The notes beneath the pieces are model-generated. The model searched no databases, was not told where the DNA came from, and saw nothing but the letters and a program-made list of their open reading frames with translations. A DNA stretch of 64,000 bases, taken from contig CM046844.1 of assembly GCA_025618425.1 (NCBI GenBank), positions 11,582,058 to 11,646,057 on the forward strand, given 5' to 3'. Below, piece after piece: positions 25,248-36,541 of this stretch. A program made the position numbers and the translations under genes. The first letter of the stretch is position 1; the number at the start of each line of letters is the position of its first letter. The DNA is from Heliocidaris tuberculata. Lineage: Eukaryota > Echinodermata > Echinoidea > Camarodonta > Echinometridae.

Positions 25248-25430
25248 CAGGGGCGGACTGGAACTGAAATTCAGTTGGGGAATTTTAATGTGAACAGCTT
25301 TTTAATGTGAACAGCCCCCTCAACCTATGTCAATGGGCCGTCAGACCACAAATCGACCGGCATTCAAGCCACTATACCATACGGCCCATGGGGAATACTT
25401 CCCAAACTCCCCATGGCCAGTCCACCCCTC
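25248..25430. mobile_element. hAT-like MITE (CAGGGGCGGACTGG ends)
   Basis: Left end CAGGGGCGGACTGG; right end CCAGTCCACCCCTC is its near complement. CAGGGG ends are typical of hAT elements. A clean 8-bp target duplication is not visible, so the family call is tentative. Confidence 0.6.
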
Positions 25431-28079
25431 TTCGTCTATTCAGTATTTTTGGTTGGCTATGTGACAGCAGAGATTTTAAACTTCTGAATCAGCTGTTTAG
25501 GTCTGTTGGTGATGGATTTCTACATGCTTTCCTGATGGGTTTAAAGCATATTTTGTTCCGGTCTGTAATCAGTCAATCGATCTTTAGGTTCAAAATGGTC
25601 CAAGCTCTACCATCCACAGCTAGCCCCTGTCATGATCAAGTGTGTGAACAATCTTTCATATTGGTCTCTCTCTCTCTCTTAACACCAAGATATATATTTC
25701 TTACTGTTTAAAAAGACAATTTATCATCAGATACTATCTGTACTAGTACATACATCTAATAAGCAACATTGTGATCAGTTATGCAAGTATTATTACATAA
25801 AGTATGATGCATGTTGGAAAGTATATTTTCCAAATAATAGTCGATCCATTTTCACAATTTCTGTTCTATGGCGGTTGAAATACTGTGAAAGTACTTTGAA
25901 CGTTAACTTCTAGTTTTTCTATTGTTCAGGTACCATCATCATACCACATACGTGAAGACTGTTGCAAAATAGTTCTTTGTTTCCAAGTTGTATGCTTATA
26001 TAATTGCTTCTTTTTGAGTACTTTATTAAGTCAAGTCTTGTATATTTCTGCACAGACTTATAAAGCATCATTTCCCCACTACACGTTTGAAACTGGAATA
26101 TGAATTTGAAGAGACTAGTGGTCTCTTTTTTTTCTCTCTCTCTCTCTCTCAGAACTTTCATTTTCAATACTTTCTCAAAAGTGCAGGGAAGAATTCTTTT
26201 ATTTTTTTCGAAAGAAAACAAAAGAAACTAACAAGAATGGATGACCAGTACAGATCTTGTGTGAATTATTTTTGTAGAAAGACGAGAAGAAAATGAAAAC
26301 AAGCATTGAACGATCAGAGAATACTCAGCCTTGGTTTCTAATTGCTTCAGCTTGTACAATTTGAGATGATAAGCGTCTATGTACAGAATTAAATGGATTG
26401 TAAATACAATGAAAATATGTAAAGAATATTGTGATAAATCCAATGCCATAGGGTCCTTATGTGGTACATGTACATTTTCCATGTCTTGTCTGGTTTTTCA
26501 TATCTTGTTGATTTGAAATATGTTTTAATACATCGAGTATGTTTAGTAACTGTAAGATAAAAGAGTTTCAGTTGGTTGTGATATGCAATGTAATATAGGA
26601 CAAAATTTTCATCTTCTGAAGGTCTATATATATCATTATCCTTGCCCTATATTGTTTTTTGTAAGTATCTTACTTTTGTTTTGTCATCTTTGAATTGACT
26701 AGAGTGAGAATTTTCAATCAGGGATTTAAATGGGATATTTCTCTCTCTTTATTTTTTTTTTCTAATTGAATGCATGTATCCTTGGCGGCCATTATTTATT
26801 AGATAATATTTATTGGTGACTTGTTTCTCATTCAGTCATATATTCGGATGAGAATATGTGGAGAAGAGTGAGTGGGGGAATTTTTGTTGTTGTCATTTTG
26901 GGCAAGTCCCAAACTTTTTTGATTATTTATTCTTGGTGAAAAACAAATGAGTGCAATTGTTTCTTTAAAGAAAAATGGGTTTTTAATGATTCCTTTTTTT
27001 TGTTTTGTACAGACAGTTAGTTTGCAATAACATATAATTCAGTCTTTTCATCAACTAAAATTGCCACCCTTTTTATATTTGCTAAGAAGTAACGTTCTCG
27101 CTAGAAATGCATTGATATTTTATTTGTGTAATTTCATACTGTAAGAGTTGATAAGTAGTAAGTTTTCTATTTACACATACTCATTGGGCCTATAACACTC
27201 TGATTTCAATGATGTTAACAAAAGTTGATAATTTTACTTCAAAAGAAGAGATATCCATTCTGCATAGTTTAAAGTACTTGGCAACAGTTTTAGAACATGT
27301 TTGATGGTTTCATTTTAGTTACCCATACTTAACGACAAAATCTGTTTACAGGTATCATTATGTCATTAGATCCAAATCATAATTTTCTTGTTTCTATATG
27401 TGGACTCAATATTGTTGTTCAAAAATATTTTCAGTGTTGCATTGAATGATCTACCCATAATGAAAAAAGCGAGCATACATTTTTAATTAATAACATGACA
27501 TTTCCAGAGTGAAAAAAATCTTTTTTTTTTCATTGAAGTAGATCAAACTCACCTACTTTTGAGCCATTAAAAATGGTGAAGTTTTTGTTATGCTTGATAC
27601 TTTAACATGTATTTTCCCCCCATTTTTCAAAGTGACTTTTATGTTTCATATACTTCATCAGTCCTAGAAATATACAAATACAGTTTCATAGTATGAGCCA
27701 GCTTCATAGAATCATGGTTCATGTTGATTTAGGCAGATATTTACATCTTTTCTGTTTGTTCATTTTGGTTGCCAATTTCCAACAAGATCAGTTTAATAGG
27801 GAGGCTATTTAAAAGACAGTTTTGATCATGTTGTCATCAAGTTATTTTAAGCCTTTAAAACCATGGGGAGCCTGATAAATGATAAACTGGAGACAGTATG
27901 ATCAGTGGTCCTAGTTTCGCTGCATTCACAAAAGTTGGATGACTCAGCTCCTATTCTGTTTTATTTTGTTACTACTTGGTATAGCCACAAAATAAATCTT
28001 GTGACGTTTCATTAAAATAGTAGAACAGTAGAACAACCTGGCCTATCTTCACTATCTGTCATTCCAACAATCTTGACCT

Positions 28080-28200
28080 TGTTTCTTAAAATTTGTTATC
28101 AATAAGAAGTTATAATTGCTCATATAAGCTACTGAAATTATTACATTTAATTGGCTGTGAGCAAATTTGTTACTGATAAGAAAGTTTATGAAATGGGGCC
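28080..28200 (-). mobile_element. MITE, family GGGCCC, copy 2 (one end degraded)
   Basis: Ends GTTTATGAAATGGGGCC; interior TTGTTATCAATAAGAAGTTA and TAAGCTACTGAAAT match the element at 35754 in reverse orientation. Confidence 0.65.
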
Positions 28201-28664
28201 TTTGCCTTCATCTGTAGCCATTCTCAACTAATGTTTTTTTTTGGGTCTTTTTATGCTTTGATCAATCCATCTAAGACTGGAGATCATTATTCATCTCTTA
28301 TGCGACTTGAAGCAGATGCTTTGATAGTCCTTGGTAGACTGTAATATTTACTTCTTGATAGTAGATTATTTGAAGTCTGACTTGCAGTGTTTTTTACATT
28401 ATTTGTTCACGACATAACGGTGCCTAGATGAAGGCTGAAAATTAGTTCATTTCCAAAGCACCTTTTTTTCTTTTTTGTCCTAGAAATATGATGTCCATTT
28501 TGACTTTTTAAAAGTTCAAGATTTCATAGTTTTGTTATTATTTTCTCAAGTAAAATTGGAAATAAAATATATGTCATATGCGCAATACTTTTACTGATCG
28601 TGCATTTGTTTTTGGTTTTGTTTTGATTTTTTGGTTTGAAGGAGTCACATTCCCTTGTCTAACG

Positions 28665-28846
28665 TATAGAGTGGAACCTTATATGGGACCAAGGAAATTT
28701 CCTTGGAACATGTAGTCCTATATTGAAACCTTATACATGCATAAGAACTAAAAACAATAATTTCAAAGAAATGGGACTGGCAAAATTACTTTTTTAAATG
28801 AGAGATTGTTATAGGAGTGTTCTTTGAAATTAGGTTTCACTGTATA
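28665..28846. mobile_element. Tc1/mariner (Tigger-like) MITE
   Basis: Left end TATAGAGTGGAACCTTATAT and right end AGGTTTCACTGTATA are imperfect inverted repeats of the CAGTGGAACCT type found on Tigger/pogo elements, flanked by TA. Non-coding. Confidence 0.55.
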
Positions 28847-28950
28847 AGTAATATTTCTATAACTGAAAGACATGTAGATCCATTGCAGTAAAATGTGTAG
28901 AGGGAAAAGGGGGTGAAGATAGAGTGAGAGACAAAACGACAGACATTTAA

Positions 28951-29360
28951 GCCCACCACACACTATACGATCGGTCTGCAGTCCGATTTTGGAAGAAAAT
29001 GAAATAGCATTAGATATCAACATTCTAACGCATAAAATACGTTTGACGTTCTGAATAGTCATATAGATGGATAGATCAAAATTACGGTATATTATGAGCC
29101 TTCTAGTCGGAAGAAAGGCAAAATCGGCTCCAAATTGTAGTGATGTCAGAGCTGTCCTGCGATTGTCTACGATTTGAAACTGATTTGGCCCTTAATTGGA
29201 TGTAAGGCTGACATTGCACCAAATTCCTATGTTGAGTATTCATATTATTGTTCAGAACCTAAATTAGGTAGATTTTCATTTGTTGAAATGCCTATATTTA
29301 ATTTCATTGTGATTTATTTCCGAAATTGGATCGTAGGCGATCGTATAGTGTGCGGTGGGC
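28951..29360. mobile_element. TTAA-flanked MITE, family GCCCACC
   Basis: Perfect TTAA on both sides (28947-28950 and 29361-29364). Termini GCCCACCACACACTATACGA and, at the right, TCGTATAGTGTGCGGTGGGC are inverted repeats with one mismatch. 410 bp, no credible coding frame. The TTAA duplication indicates piggyBac-type mobilisation. Confidence 0.88.
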
Positions 29361-29390
29361 TTAAGAGACAAGGAAAGAGACACAAAGGCA

Positions 29391-29694
29391 GGAATTCACA
29401 AAGGTGATTTCAATTCAGACCATGGTTTATGCAGATTTTGTGGTATAAATATGCTTGATTTAGCGCATACACTTAAAAAGATCCAATAATGAACGCGCAC
29501 CAGTCGCGCGTGGTTGGCGCAAGAGCTAAATTTACGCTAGTTGCCAGCGTGAATTTAGCTCTTTTGCCAACCACGCGCGACCAGCATGCGTTCATTATTG
29601 GATCTTTTTAGGTGTATGCGCTAAATCAAGCGTATTTATACCACAAAATCTGCATAAACCATGGGTCTGAATTGAAACCACCTTTGTGAATTCT
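29391..29694. repeat. 300-bp near-perfect palindrome (foldback)
   Basis: Two arms of about 145 bp around a short centre near 29541 (TAGTTGCCA). GGAATTCACAAAGG pairs with CCTTTGTGAATTCT at the outer ends and AGAGCTAAATTTACGC with GCGTGAATTTAGCTCT near the centre. Arms include GCGCGACCAG-type GC-rich blocks. Probably a foldback DNA transposon. Confidence 0.88.
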
Positions 29695-29895
29695 GGCCAA
29701 AGAGAGACGAAGAGAGATAAAGAGAGGGAGTGGCAGGAAATAGAAGAGATGGAGAAAGAGACAGAAAGAGAGAAGAGCTGAGGGTAAACAACAGGAAGGG
29801 TAAGGCTTATCACAAAAATAAGAATGGAAAGAAAAAACTGAGAAAGTAGAAAAGAGAAGATGGAATTATGATGGGAAGCTCAAGGGTATTAACAT

Positions 29896-30232
29896 GGGCT
29901 CCGTATTCTCAAAAGTGGCCTAAGGTAAGCCTGGCTTAACTTAGACAGCTGATTTATGGAAGGCCATTTGTCGACTCCTAAGTCCCGTATAAATGACCAT
30001 ATTTATGTAACAAAATAAAGAGAAAAAATCATTTTCTGGCATGAAATTAGCATCAGAAATCATTTTTATCGTAAGGTTTTTGTATTTGCATTTAGTTCCA
30101 GAACTAGAGGGGGTCTATGGTGATTTTGTTGGATTAAAAGTTGGTAACATTTGGCTCTCCATAATTCAGTGACCTAAATCTACACACTTAAGCAGGGTCT
30201 TAAAGTTAGGCACCTTTCGAGAATACGGGCCA
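29896..30232 (+). mobile_element. MITE, family CCGTATTCTC, copy 1
   Basis: Ends GGGCTCCGTATTCTCAAAAG and CTTTCGAGAATACGGGCC. The internal stretch with GTTAC/ATAAATATGG and TGCTAATTTCATGCC (reverse) matches 43877-44216 in the opposite orientation. Confidence 0.78.
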
Positions 30233-30335
30233 TCATCTACATGTATATAAGGCAATGCATATCACTTGTTTACATTTGGGAACTGGTCTTTCCTCCAATA
30301 ACGAAAACAAAATAAATATGAAATCTGATACCGGG

Positions 30336-31255
30336 ATAATCAATTAGAGTAACTTTATTCAAGAAAGATTTTAAAAACATGATTGTACATGTATATTCAT
30401 TGAAATAATACATACTGTTTGATGGCATACGTGCATATTATAAGCATAACGCTTTAACAAATTTTATCATCCAGTATTGTGTTATTAAAGATGTCCTTTT
30501 GTAACCCACTTCTTGAGAAACAAAATATATTGCGAAAGATCTTTGAAATACTGGCAAGAAATTGCATACAGAAAGTGAGATACAGATGCTTTACAGTACG
30601 TTAACCTTAATTTAGACAACTACCAAAGAAAAATACAATTTAAAAGATCTCCAAAATATTGGCACGATTAAGATTTAAAATCTAATAATCAATTATAGTC
30701 ACTTTATAATTAATATTAATAAGATATACATGTAAAATCTAGTAATCTATTACAGTAACTTTGATAACAAAAAACATATTTTTAAACATAACTTCATATT
30801 CATAGTAATAATACATTACATGTATTTATACTGATTAATGGTTATCAGAAACAAAATTATTTTACATTTATCCTTCAGTACTGTGTCATTGTAACAGATG
30901 TCCTTGTGTAACTCCTTTTCCTCAGGAACAAAACAAAAAAATTGATAAGATGTGAAAGAGCTCTGAAAATTCATTACATGCAGAAACACGCTTTACAGTA
31001 TGTGTTATTAATCAACACACAACTACAAAAACATATAATTTGAAAGAGCCCTGAAATAATGGCAAGATTAACATTGAAATATAAAATCTTATAATCAATT
31101 GTGATAACTTTATTAACAAAACATATTTCAAAAAGATACAAAACTTTATATTCATAGTTATAATACTGTACATACTGATTAGCATATCAGAAGTATAATT
31201 CTTTTACATTTATCATTCAGAACTGTCATTATGAAAGATGTCCTTGTGCAAGATA
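30336..31255. repeat. ~400-bp degenerate tandem repeat, about 2.4 copies
   Basis: The block TAATCAATT..AG..AACTTTAT, then ATATTCAT.G..ATAATAC, ACTG.TT and AAAGATGTCCTT.TGTAA recurs at about 30340, 30690 and 31090. AT-rich with no coding frame. It may be the 3'UTR of an unrecognised transcript. Confidence 0.65.
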
Positions 31256-31430
31256 GTTAACTTTGCATAAGTCGAATCTGTTAGGACCATAAAAAGTAGT
31301 CCGACTAATGCAAAATTTGACTTAGGAAATGTAAATAACACGTTTTGCAGTTTGGTTTTAAAAAATTATTCGACTTTCGGAAAGTTCGACTTATGTGACT
31401 TCAAGTTATGCAAGGTTATAAACTGTAATT
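31253..31430. repeat. Imperfect inverted repeat, possible MITE
   Basis: AACTTTGCATAAGTCGAA near the left and TTCGACTTATGTGACTTC near the right are partly complementary. Target duplication not resolved. Confidence 0.4.
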
Positions 31431-31701
31431 CATTTGATACAGAAATTTACTCTTACACAACTGCAATAAAGAGTTCTTGAATGTATGTATCACAATGATA
31501 TAAAATACACATGCAAATTGCTGATACAAATTATTCCATTTACCAGTCTCAAACACTAAAGATGTGAGGTATCTCCCACATCTCCCCTACTTCTCCTCCC
31601 CCCCCCCCCCCATGGGAAACTCAGATTCACAGTACACCTCTTAAAAAATAAGAATACAAAAACACACAAATATTAAGTCTAAGACTCTTTTAATGCATTA
31701 A

Positions 31702-31983
31702 AGGCCAAGTCCACACTAATTTCAAGTTGATTTGAATAAATAGAGTAAAATTAAACAAGCATAACGGTGAAAATTTTATTGAAATCAGATATAAAATAAG
31801 AAAGTTACAGTATTTTGAAGTCTTGCATTATTTCTTGAAACAGCGATATGCGTAACATAACGTCAAAATGCCGTAACCGTCTTATTTTACATCCGATTTC
31901 AGTGAAATTTTAACTGTTATGCTTGTTTAATTTTACTCTATTTATTCAAATCAACTTGATAATTGTTAGTGTGGACTTGGCCT
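31702..31983. mobile_element. TTAA-flanked MITE, family AGGCCAAGTCC
   Basis: TTAA on both sides (31698-31701, 31984-31987). Termini AGGCCAAGTCCACACTAATT and AATTGTTAGTGTGGACTTGG-CCT are inverted repeats; subterminal GAATAAATAGAGTAAAATTA is also mirrored. 282 bp, non-coding. Confidence 0.92.
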
Positions 31984-32514
31984 TTAATACATTGTAGCCA
32001 ATAATAGTCTACATCATCAAGCCAATATGTGAAATCTAAGGTTTATACATACATGCAATACCTGATAATTATAAATTAATTCCCTATGCCCTTTGCAATA
32101 GAATTGGTTTCCATCATATTCCATTTAATGATCGTGTATCCTTGAAAAAAAAAATGAGATTGGTTACGGGTGAAAAACAAACCACTTCTATAAAAACAAA
32201 ACACTGAGCCTAACATAATTCCAACTGCATCAAAACTCAATAATACTGTTATTTTTGCAGAAAGTGACACATAATGAGAACTATGTGTGTGATGAACTAT
32301 ACCTATGGTATGATGAATGCCAACTTGTGCCATATTAAAGACACAGCACCTCTGCCAAACTTGTTCAAAGACTTTCTGATTTTCAGTTGATATGTTACTG
32401 AAAGAAAGAGGGGATGCTCAGGAGGTGCAGGCAAGGCAGTGTGAGAACAACCAACAGAAGACATGGCAGTCAACAAAAAATAAAATACACAGGAGTGGCG
32501 AGCTCTGGAATGAT

Positions 32515-32690
32515 CCAAAAGAGCTCTGGTAAACTGAAGAAAAAAAGCTCTGGTAAATAAAATACACAAAACCCGTCTTGAGAAAGTTCTGGTAAATAAA
32601 CAAAATACATGTACATAAAAGCCATCTTGAGAAAGCTCTGGTAAATTAAAAAAAAATACACAAAAGCCATCTTGAGAAAATTGCACTTCT
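32515..32690. repeat. ~58-bp minisatellite, three to four units
   Basis: GAGAAAGCTCTGGTAAAT followed by AAAATACA and AAAGCCATCTT recurs three to four times. Overlapping reading frames are repeat artefacts. Confidence 0.75.
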
Positions 32691-33208
32691 TAAAACCATA
32701 TCCAAAAAGAGGTACAGTACCATAAACAGAAAAGAAATGTTTTACACTGATGGTAGTACAAAGCCTGATCAGTTAAGAGTAGGCATTTTGTCCGTCAATG
32801 ACAATGAATATTTTATGGATCATAAATTTAGTAGGTAGCCATGGCAACAAAAATTTATCAAATTTCAACTCCTTCAGTGATGCCCTTCACAATGAAAAAT
32901 AAAATAGCTCTATTCAATTAAATTATCATTTTCTACAGGCCTTCAAACTTTCTAAATCTGTCAAATGTCCTTCCGTGACTAACCGATCAGGCTCTACACA
33001 TTTTCTACAAATCTCTGTAGGATAGCCAGGCCTTTTAATAGCTCAGGCACAGATGGACTTGAGCTATACACGAGAAATTGAATTTCTTTGTGATACATCA
33101 AATTCACTGCAAATCATAAACGGAATGTATATGATATTTGGCAATTAGTTTTACATCTTTTGATACCCATGAAAAGATGTGAGAAGGTATTTTTTCAAAA
33201 TGTGTGAG

Positions 33209-33355
33209 ATGAAACATCAGATGAATTGAATATACAACACAAAATGTTTTTATCAAATAGAAAATTAGTTGGGGGAAAAAGTTTCTGCGACTCTAAATAC
33301 TAAACGAAACACCAGATGAGTTGAATATACAACACAATTTTTTTTATCAAGGTTT
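33209..33355. repeat. 96-bp spaced direct duplication
   Basis: GAAACATCAGATGAATTGAA at 33211 and GAAACACCAGATGAGTTGAA at 33307, each followed by TATACAACACAA. Confidence 0.7.
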
Positions 33356-34180
33356 TATTTCAATTTTCCTACCGCTTAAATTCCTTCATGTTACATTAAA
33401 AGGCAGTGTAAAATGAGCTCCTATTGATAAATGATAACAAGCGCAAAAAAGGTGACAGATCAAACAAACGTGAAATGTTGAAACATAGTGTTGGACGAAG
33501 CCATTCTGAAGCTTGAAAGAACGGTGCAAGAATTAAAATCTTGCCATTTACTCTAATGAATGTGACATTGGAACTCTGTCTAATTATTCTACATTTTGGC
33601 AGTGTGAACCGTCCGCTTTACATCACTAAATATACAGGATTTACATTTAATGAAAAAAGGAAGATTGAAATTTGAAAAGCTTTTAGTGGTTAATGACTGG
33701 CATAACATGCATGACATGCGGCGAAAGACAAAAATCAACATTCCAATTCAAAACAATGCATAGCAATCATCACAGATCTCTTCATATACATGTATCTACA
33801 TACATTTCTGCAGTTTTATTTCCAAAAACTTTCACCAATCCGTTTCTCTAATTGTTCTGCTTTCTTTCAAGCCAACATACATGCCATTAAGATCGGATTT
33901 CCCTTTAGAAACCTTTAAATGCGTCATTGTACTTGTCATTGTACTTGTCATCATGACTATCCTCAATGACAACTACCCCTACCCTCAGACATTTACCACA
34001 GGGTGATTAAATTAGGGGATAGATGTCTGCAGGTTATTGTCCTAGGGGCTAGTTGACTGGGAGATAATGGTCCAGGGGGTAGTTGTTCTAGAATCGAAGT
34101 GGAAGGCAGCATTTCCTTCTCGCAATGCCCTTCAATAGAAAATAAAACCTTCAATCACATAAAAATCTAATGTATCTTTA

Positions 34181-34596
34181 GCAGTGTTGGGTCCAAGACC
34201 AGAGGGTCCGAGATCAAGATCAAGATCCGCAGCTCAAGATCGAGATCAGAACATCTGAGATCAAGATCAGATATGTCCGAGATCAAGATCAAGATCGAGG
34301 CTACTGATGCCGATCTCGAGACTGGTCTCGAGATCAAGATCGATCTTGAGGTACCCAACACTGAGTCGTGTTTTCGCCGATTGGTGAACGATTTTATAAG
34401 CTTTTTCGTTTGATAATTTACATAATGATAATGTTGATCTCGAGCGATCTCGAGCAAAAGTTCCGAGAACAGAAGCTCCGAGATCAAGATCAAGATCAAG
34501 ACCAACACCTTCGAGATCAAGAACAAGATCGAGGTTACTGATGCCGATCTCAAGACTGGTCTCGAGATCAAGATCGATCTCGAGGTACCTAACACT
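34181..34596. mobile_element. GATC-rich foldback repeat (GAGATCAAGATC units)
   Basis: Two arrays of GAGATCAAGATC-type units (34200-34360 and 34437-34590), each ending CGAGGTACC.AACACTGA, with CAGTGTTGGGTCC at the outer left. The outer ends are complementary (AGTGTTGGGT / ACCCAACACT). The 142-codon minus-strand frame across it is Leu/Ile/Ser repeat without family similarity and was not called. Confidence 0.7.
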
Positions 34597-35753
34597 GATC
34601 TTTAGTCAAGATACATGTACAATTAATTGTATAGATCTAACTGTAATATAAAAGTGGTAGAAATAGCCTGTTTAGAATACAGGAAAGATATAATGAAATT
34701 TTTATACCGGTATAAAGAAATGTCGTACAAAGAATCATTGACATTGTACAGTGAAAGGGGCAAACACATATGTGTGACTATTGTATAAAGAAACTTGTTT
34801 TGGGGAGGTCATCTGACACCAGACATGTACCATCAGGTTACGTCATGGGCAGCGCTGGGGCATACAAAATTTCAGCTGACATGCATGCACACACGCCCCG
34901 CCCAGTTATATTGTTTTCGTACAAAATGACCTTCGCACTAGAAGCAGACCCTGATTCTTTATCACGTTTTCTTGAGAAATGATGCTCAAACATCCATTTC
35001 ACTATAAGACGTTTCATTACACGATATTCAGATGAGAAAAATTTCAATATCCATCGTATAGCTGTATGGTTTTTGTAAAGCTATACGGTAGTCAGAATGC
35101 AGGTACTGAGTTACTTTTGACTGCAAAAACTACTCTACATGTACATGTATATGTTACAAAAGCACCGTGTGATAAGTTGGGCAGTGCATGGCTCCTTCAT
35201 CTAGCAAATACTTCACAATTTCCAACTATCCATGCAAACAAGCTATCATTAGTGCAGTGCCAACACGCTTGTTTCTCTCCTTTCATTTGAAACGAGTCCT
35301 TTCCATAGTGCAATAGTCTTTCATACAGGTGATATTTCTTCATACTCTGTGGGAGGATACGATCTCCTGTAAGGATTGCTTCTAAAATAATGCTTACTTG
35401 TCTTCAAGGCCTTGAGTCTTCCAGGGTCTGACACTCTTTTTGACCATGGAAACGTTCAAGTTCTGAGGTGAAATCCTTGGGCACTGGAGCCTCTGGATCG
35501 GCAGTCTTTCTGTAATAGCTTCTGCAAGGACTAGACAGGCATTCCAGCATTTGTCATCATTAGCAAAAGTTAAGGCAAAGAATGCAAAAGCTTTAATTTC
35601 TTCAACTCCGACAACAACTTCTTCCCAAGAAATTATCTTACAGTTCTGACTCTTCCTTGCAAAGCAGCAAGGTCAACATGGTGCAGTCCAGTACGATTCA
35701 ATTCAAAAGTGGCATTTACTCCAACAGCATCTCAACCATTTCTACTGTTTTCT

Positions 35754-35901
35754 GGGCCCCGTTTCATAAAACTAGTTATCAATAACAACTGCTGCAGATC
35801 TATGACAAATTTGTTCTTAGCCAATTGAATTCAATGATTTCAGTAGCTTATAACAACTACTGTAACTTGTCACTGATAACAAGTTTTATGGAACGGGACC
35901 C
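35754..35901. mobile_element. MITE, family GGGCCC, copy 3, inside the pseudogene
   Basis: Termini GGGCCCCGTTTCATAAAACT and TTTTATGGAACGGGACCC are inverted repeats. Internal TTCAGTAGCTTATAACA is shared with 49925-50072. It interrupts ankyrin-coding sequence. Confidence 0.82.
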
Positions 35902-36035
35902 TGATCCACATAACTGATCCTCCCTTGTGTTGCATCTTTGCTCTTGTCATCACTTGGAGATGGATTTTCAGCATGTCCTTCTTTTGTGACCTTATCTCAT
36001 AGTTCATTTGCATCCTCCTGGCTGGCAATACTCTG

Positions 36036-36362
36036 TACTTCATCATCATCATCCACATTCCCGTCCTTGGGCTTGAGTTAGTCCTCAACATCTGCAACAG
36101 ATATATCCTTTCTACATATGGGTGTAGTCACAGGCTTTGTGCAAGGCAGTGTCTCCATCCTCGTTTGTTAGATTAGGATTGGCTCTAGCTTTCACAAGCA
36201 AAAACCCTACTAAATCATTCTTCCCCTTATGGCATGCTATATCACCAATGCAGTATTCCTATTTACTCGTTCTTCTCATCAAGATCCACATTCCCGTCCT
36301 CTAGCTTGAGATAGTCCCCAACATCTGCAACAGATTATTTCTACATTATTTCTACATATGAT
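36036..36362 (-). repeat. ~235-bp tandem duplication inside the FEM1-like pseudogene
   Basis: CCACATTCCCGTCCT..GCTTGAG.TAGTCC..AACATCTGCAACAGAT ending CTACATATG occurs at 36050-36120 and 36284-36360. One copy leads into an ankyrin repeat; the other into an Asp/Glu-rich frame containing DDDDEVQSIASQEDANEL. Confidence 0.75.
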
Positions 36363-36541
36363 ATTGAGCAAGGACTTTTCCTCTTTTGCTGAATCTTGAA
36401 CCTGTGCAGAAGCTGTCATGAATTCATCCTCTATGCTCGCCGTGGCTACTCATCCAAGGGAATGAGCTTAAACTCAGATGGGGAGATGGCTTGTTCAGAT
36501 TGAGTGTGCATGCAGTGCCTACAGGGGATCTGTTGAATGAA

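Larger units (their letters stand above)
35394..36529 (-). pseudogene. FEM1-like ankyrin pseudogene
   Basis: Reading the minus strand: an acceptor attcaacag at 36530 like that of the intact gene, then VATASIEDEF (compare MATAEEVEDS), VDLDEKNE, the ankyrin piece NDLVGFLLVKARANPN followed by DGDTALHKAC, a second ankyrin piece (NATFELNRTGLHHVDLAALQ) and a FEM1 middle segment (EIKAFAFFALTFANDDKCWN) comparable to ALELLGASFANDREN of FEM1B. After a frame change it reads TSELERFHGQKECQTLEDSR, matching RSELEHCLGHYECKSLNDLR of the intact gene, then stops. At least three frameshifts, several stops, an internal ~235-bp duplication and a MITE insertion break it. The C-terminal half and Cul2 box are absent. 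A rearranged spliced gene is less likely. Confidence 0.75.

Noticed and set aside
25307..25711. 134-codon plus-strand frame after the Rap1GAP 3'UTR
   Set aside because: Starts inside a hAT-like MITE and runs into a CT microsatellite; no conserved motif.
34167..34595. 142-codon minus-strand frame
   Set aside because: It reads through the GATC-rich foldback repeat; the Leu/Ile/Ser pattern comes from the 12-bp unit.
35870..36097. 75-codon minus-strand frame within the FEM1-like pseudogene
   Set aside because: It is the wrong frame; the ankyrin-like and acidic signals lie in other frames interrupted by stops.
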